From positions 1 through 22,583 of the forward strand of contig CAKSSY010000025.1 in the NCBI GenBank assembly GCA_934489945.1: a stretch of DNA of 22,583 nt. The letters are read 5' to 3'. The stretch is from an uncultured Eubacteriales bacterium (GTDB lineage Bacteria > Bacillota > Clostridia > Oscillospirales > CAG-272). A program made the translations under genes and the position numbers. Below the pieces are notes generated by a model. That model did not search any database. It was not told where the DNA came from and was given only the letters and a program-made list of their open reading frames with translations. Of this stretch, positions 21,378-22,583 are shown in pieces. The number at the start of each line of letters is the position of its first letter. Position 1 is the first letter of the stretch.

Positions 21378-22169
21378 TCAAGAAGGAAAGATTTTCTTCC
21401 CGGTTCTGTGCAGTTTGACAATTCTTGCCGAACAAAATGCGAGCGTTCTGCCCGAAAACGCGACGATCAGGGGCAACTCTCGCAGGCGGCGCGGTTCGTG
21501 TGCCATTCGCCAGAGCCATTCCAGTCCGGCGGCACGCAAAAGCGCAGGCGCACGCTCAAGTCTGCCGGACCAGACATCAAGAGAGCCGCCGAGTGCCATG
21601 AAAAGACGCACACCGGGAAGGCGGGATTGGTTTTCGGCAATCCAGTTTTCCTGCTTCGGAGAACCGAGGCAGACAAACAAAAAATCCGGGTGTGCGGCGG
21701 CAATGTCGGCGGTGACGCGTTCCGCTTCCGCGGCGGAAAAATAGCCGTCCCGTACGCCGCAGATACAGAGACCGGGGAGGCGGGTCCGGAGTCGCGCTGC
21801 CGCCTCTTTTGCCACACCGGGTTTCCCTCCGAGCAGATATACGCGGTAGCCGTATCGTGCGGCACAGGCGAGCAGGGTCTCTGCCATCTCAATGCCCGGA
21901 ATTCTTGTGAGGCTTGTCCCGGCAAGGCGGGCGGCAAGGACAATGCCGACTCCGTCCGCAAGGCGGATGGTGGCGTCGTTAAGAACGGCACGGAATTTTC
22001 TGTCGCGCACGGCTCTTTCGATCATGATGGGGTTGGGGGTTACGATTGTGGTCTGTTTTCCCCCGGCGAGACGTCCGGCAATCAGGCGACCGCACTCTGC
22101 TTTCGTTCCGCCGAAAAAACCGATGACATCCGGCGGCGTTCTCGGGGACATTCTTTCGACGGTATGCAA
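21378..22169 (-). CDS. WecG/TagA/CpsF family glycosyltransferase (GT26)
   Basis: This enzyme transfers an N-acetylhexosamine (ManNAc in TagA) to a lipid-linked GlcNAc, an early step in wall teichoic acid or surface polysaccharide synthesis at the inner membrane face. VTPNPIM, LADGVGIV with the conserved Asp and CLGSPKQENWI are family motifs. The Arg-rich C-terminal appendage (LEWLWRMAHEPRRLRELP) is the membrane-binding tail of TagA. Length is about 263-267. The start is uncertain: TTG at 22181 lies only 1 base from AAGGAGG, TTG at 22169 lies 13 bases from it (used here) and ATG at 22151 lies about 31 away; all precede conserved sequence. The gene looks more GC-rich than its neighbours. No other wall polymer gene is adjacent. 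Confidence 0.9.
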   Translation of the reverse strand: MHTVERMSPRTPPDVIGFFGGTKAECGRLIAGRLAGGKQTTIVTPNPIMIERAVRDRKFRAVLNDATIRLADGVGIVLAARLAGTSLTRIPGIEMAETLLACAARYGYRVYLLGGKPGVAKEAAARLRTRLPGLCICGVRDGYFSAAEAERVTADIAAAHPDFLFVCLGSPKQENWIAENQSRLPGVRLFMALGGSLDVWSGRLERAPALLRAAGLEWLWRMAHEPRRLRELPLIVAFSGRTLAFCSARIVKLHRTGKKIFPS

Positions 22170-22182
22170 GTTTCTTTTCAAG

Positions 22183-22189
22183 CCTCCTT
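22183..22189 (-). promoter_or_regulatory. Ribosome binding site of the glycosyltransferase, overlapping the proS -35
   Basis: AAGGAGG on the minus strand is near-perfect, but the possible starts lie either too close (TTG, 1 base) or rather far (TTG, 13 bases). It overlaps by 2 bases the -35 of the divergent promoter. A minus-strand TATAAT (22209-22214) overlaps the proS -10 and could drive this gene, but lacks a -35. Confidence 0.5.
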
Positions 22190-22216
22190 GACAAAAGAGA
22201 TTTTGTATATTATAAT
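22188..22216 (+). promoter_or_regulatory. Consensus promoter of proS
   Basis: A perfect TTGACA (22188-22193) and a perfect TATAAT (22211-22216) are 17 bases apart. Transcription should begin near 22223, giving a leader of about 48 bases with no T-box signs. Confidence 0.88.
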
Positions 22217-22270
22217 AATTCTGTATTATTTTATCCCGTAATTTTTATCTCATACCGAAAGGGACTCAAA

Positions 22271-22583
22271 ATGGCTAACGAAAAGAAAATGGTGGAGCAG
22301 ATCACATCCATGGATGTGGATTTTGCCCAGTGGTACACCGATATTTGCAAAAAGGCGGATCTGATCGCCTATTCCAGCGTCAAGGGATGTATGATAATCC
22401 GTCCTTACGGATATGCAATCTGGGAAAACATTCAGAAAATTCTCGACACGCGTTTTAAAGAACTGGGACATGAAAATGTCTACATGCCGATGTTCATTCC
22501 CGAATCACTTCTCAATAAAGAAAAAGATCACGTTGCGGGATTTGCACCCGAGGTGGCTTGGGTGACGCATGGCGGATCGGAGA
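22271..22583 (+). CDS. proS: Prolyl-tRNA synthetase, archaeal/type 3 form, 5' part only
   Basis: The first 104 codons of a class II synthetase that charges tRNA-Pro with proline; the gene runs off the window end. The N-terminal pattern DFAQWYTDICKKADLIAYSS, then GCMIIRPYGYAIWE and NVYMPMFIPESLLNKEKDH, is that of the shorter, eukaryote/archaeal-like ProRS without an inserted editing domain. Many Clostridia carry it instead of the longer bacterial form. GAAAGGG lies 7 bases before the ATG. The class II catalytic motifs 2 and 3 are beyond the window. Confidence 0.95.
   Translation, partial: MANEKKMVEQITSMDVDFAQWYTDICKKADLIAYSSVKGCMIIRPYGYAIWENIQKILDTRFKELGHENVYMPMFIPESLLNKEKDHVAGFAPEVAWVTHGGSE

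Noticed and set aside
22217..22270. T-box riboswitch before proS
   Set aside because: The leader is only about 48 bases, too short for a T-box, and no T-box core sequence or terminator is present.

Overview
The window looks like chromosomal DNA of an anaerobic Gram-positive bacterium of the Clostridia type. It shows near-consensus sigma-A promoters (TTGACA-17-TATAAT), AGGAGG-type ribosome binding sites, occasional TTG and GTG starts, split transketolase genes, a type-3 prolyl-tRNA synthetase, a TagA-like glycosyltransferase and MreC. No phage, transposase, CRISPR array or replication origin was seen. Lineage below the class cannot be fixed from this sequence.

Layout. (1) 1-71: the 5' part of tRNA-Ser(UGA) on the minus strand. 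(2) 293-2761: promoter, structured leader and a two-gene ABC exporter. (3) 2875-4451: holA (DNA polymerase III delta) and a small lipoprotein. (4) 4709-10913, minus strand: a six-gene sugar-oxidation operon, with an AraC-family regulator divergent from it at 11060-11893. (5) 12074-15277, minus: a very large MacB-like ABC exporter with a huge extracytoplasmic domain. (6) 15529-19797, minus: one apparent operon of split transketolase, mreC, a SASA-type esterase with a SHOCT tail, and nth. (7) 19857-21250, minus: a small unknown protein and gap (GAPDH). (8) 21378-22169, minus: a WecG/TagA glycosyltransferase, divergent from proS (plus strand, cut by the window end).

The most interesting region is 4.7-11.9 kb. 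Read together, the genes make a De Ley-Doudoroff-like route: an aldose is oxidised to a lactone by an SDR domain and the lactone is opened by an SMP-30 domain of the same polypeptide. The aldonate is then dehydrated by an IlvD/Edd-family enzyme. The resulting 2-keto-3-deoxy acid is either phosphorylated by a DgoK-type kinase and cleaved by an Eda-type aldolase, or cleaved directly by a DapA/NanA-family aldolase. Pyruvate and glyceraldehyde (phosphate) would enter glycolysis, for which gap and transketolase lie 8-10 kb away. The lactonase-dehydrogenase fusion, the two possible aldolase branches and the Gly replacement of a cluster cysteine in the dehydratase are the points most worth testing. 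The sugar is not identifiable from sequence; galactose is the best guess because of DgoK.

Two ~90 bp copies of a hairpin-plus-tail repeat lie in the two convergent intergenic regions, at 4.5 and 11.9 kb.
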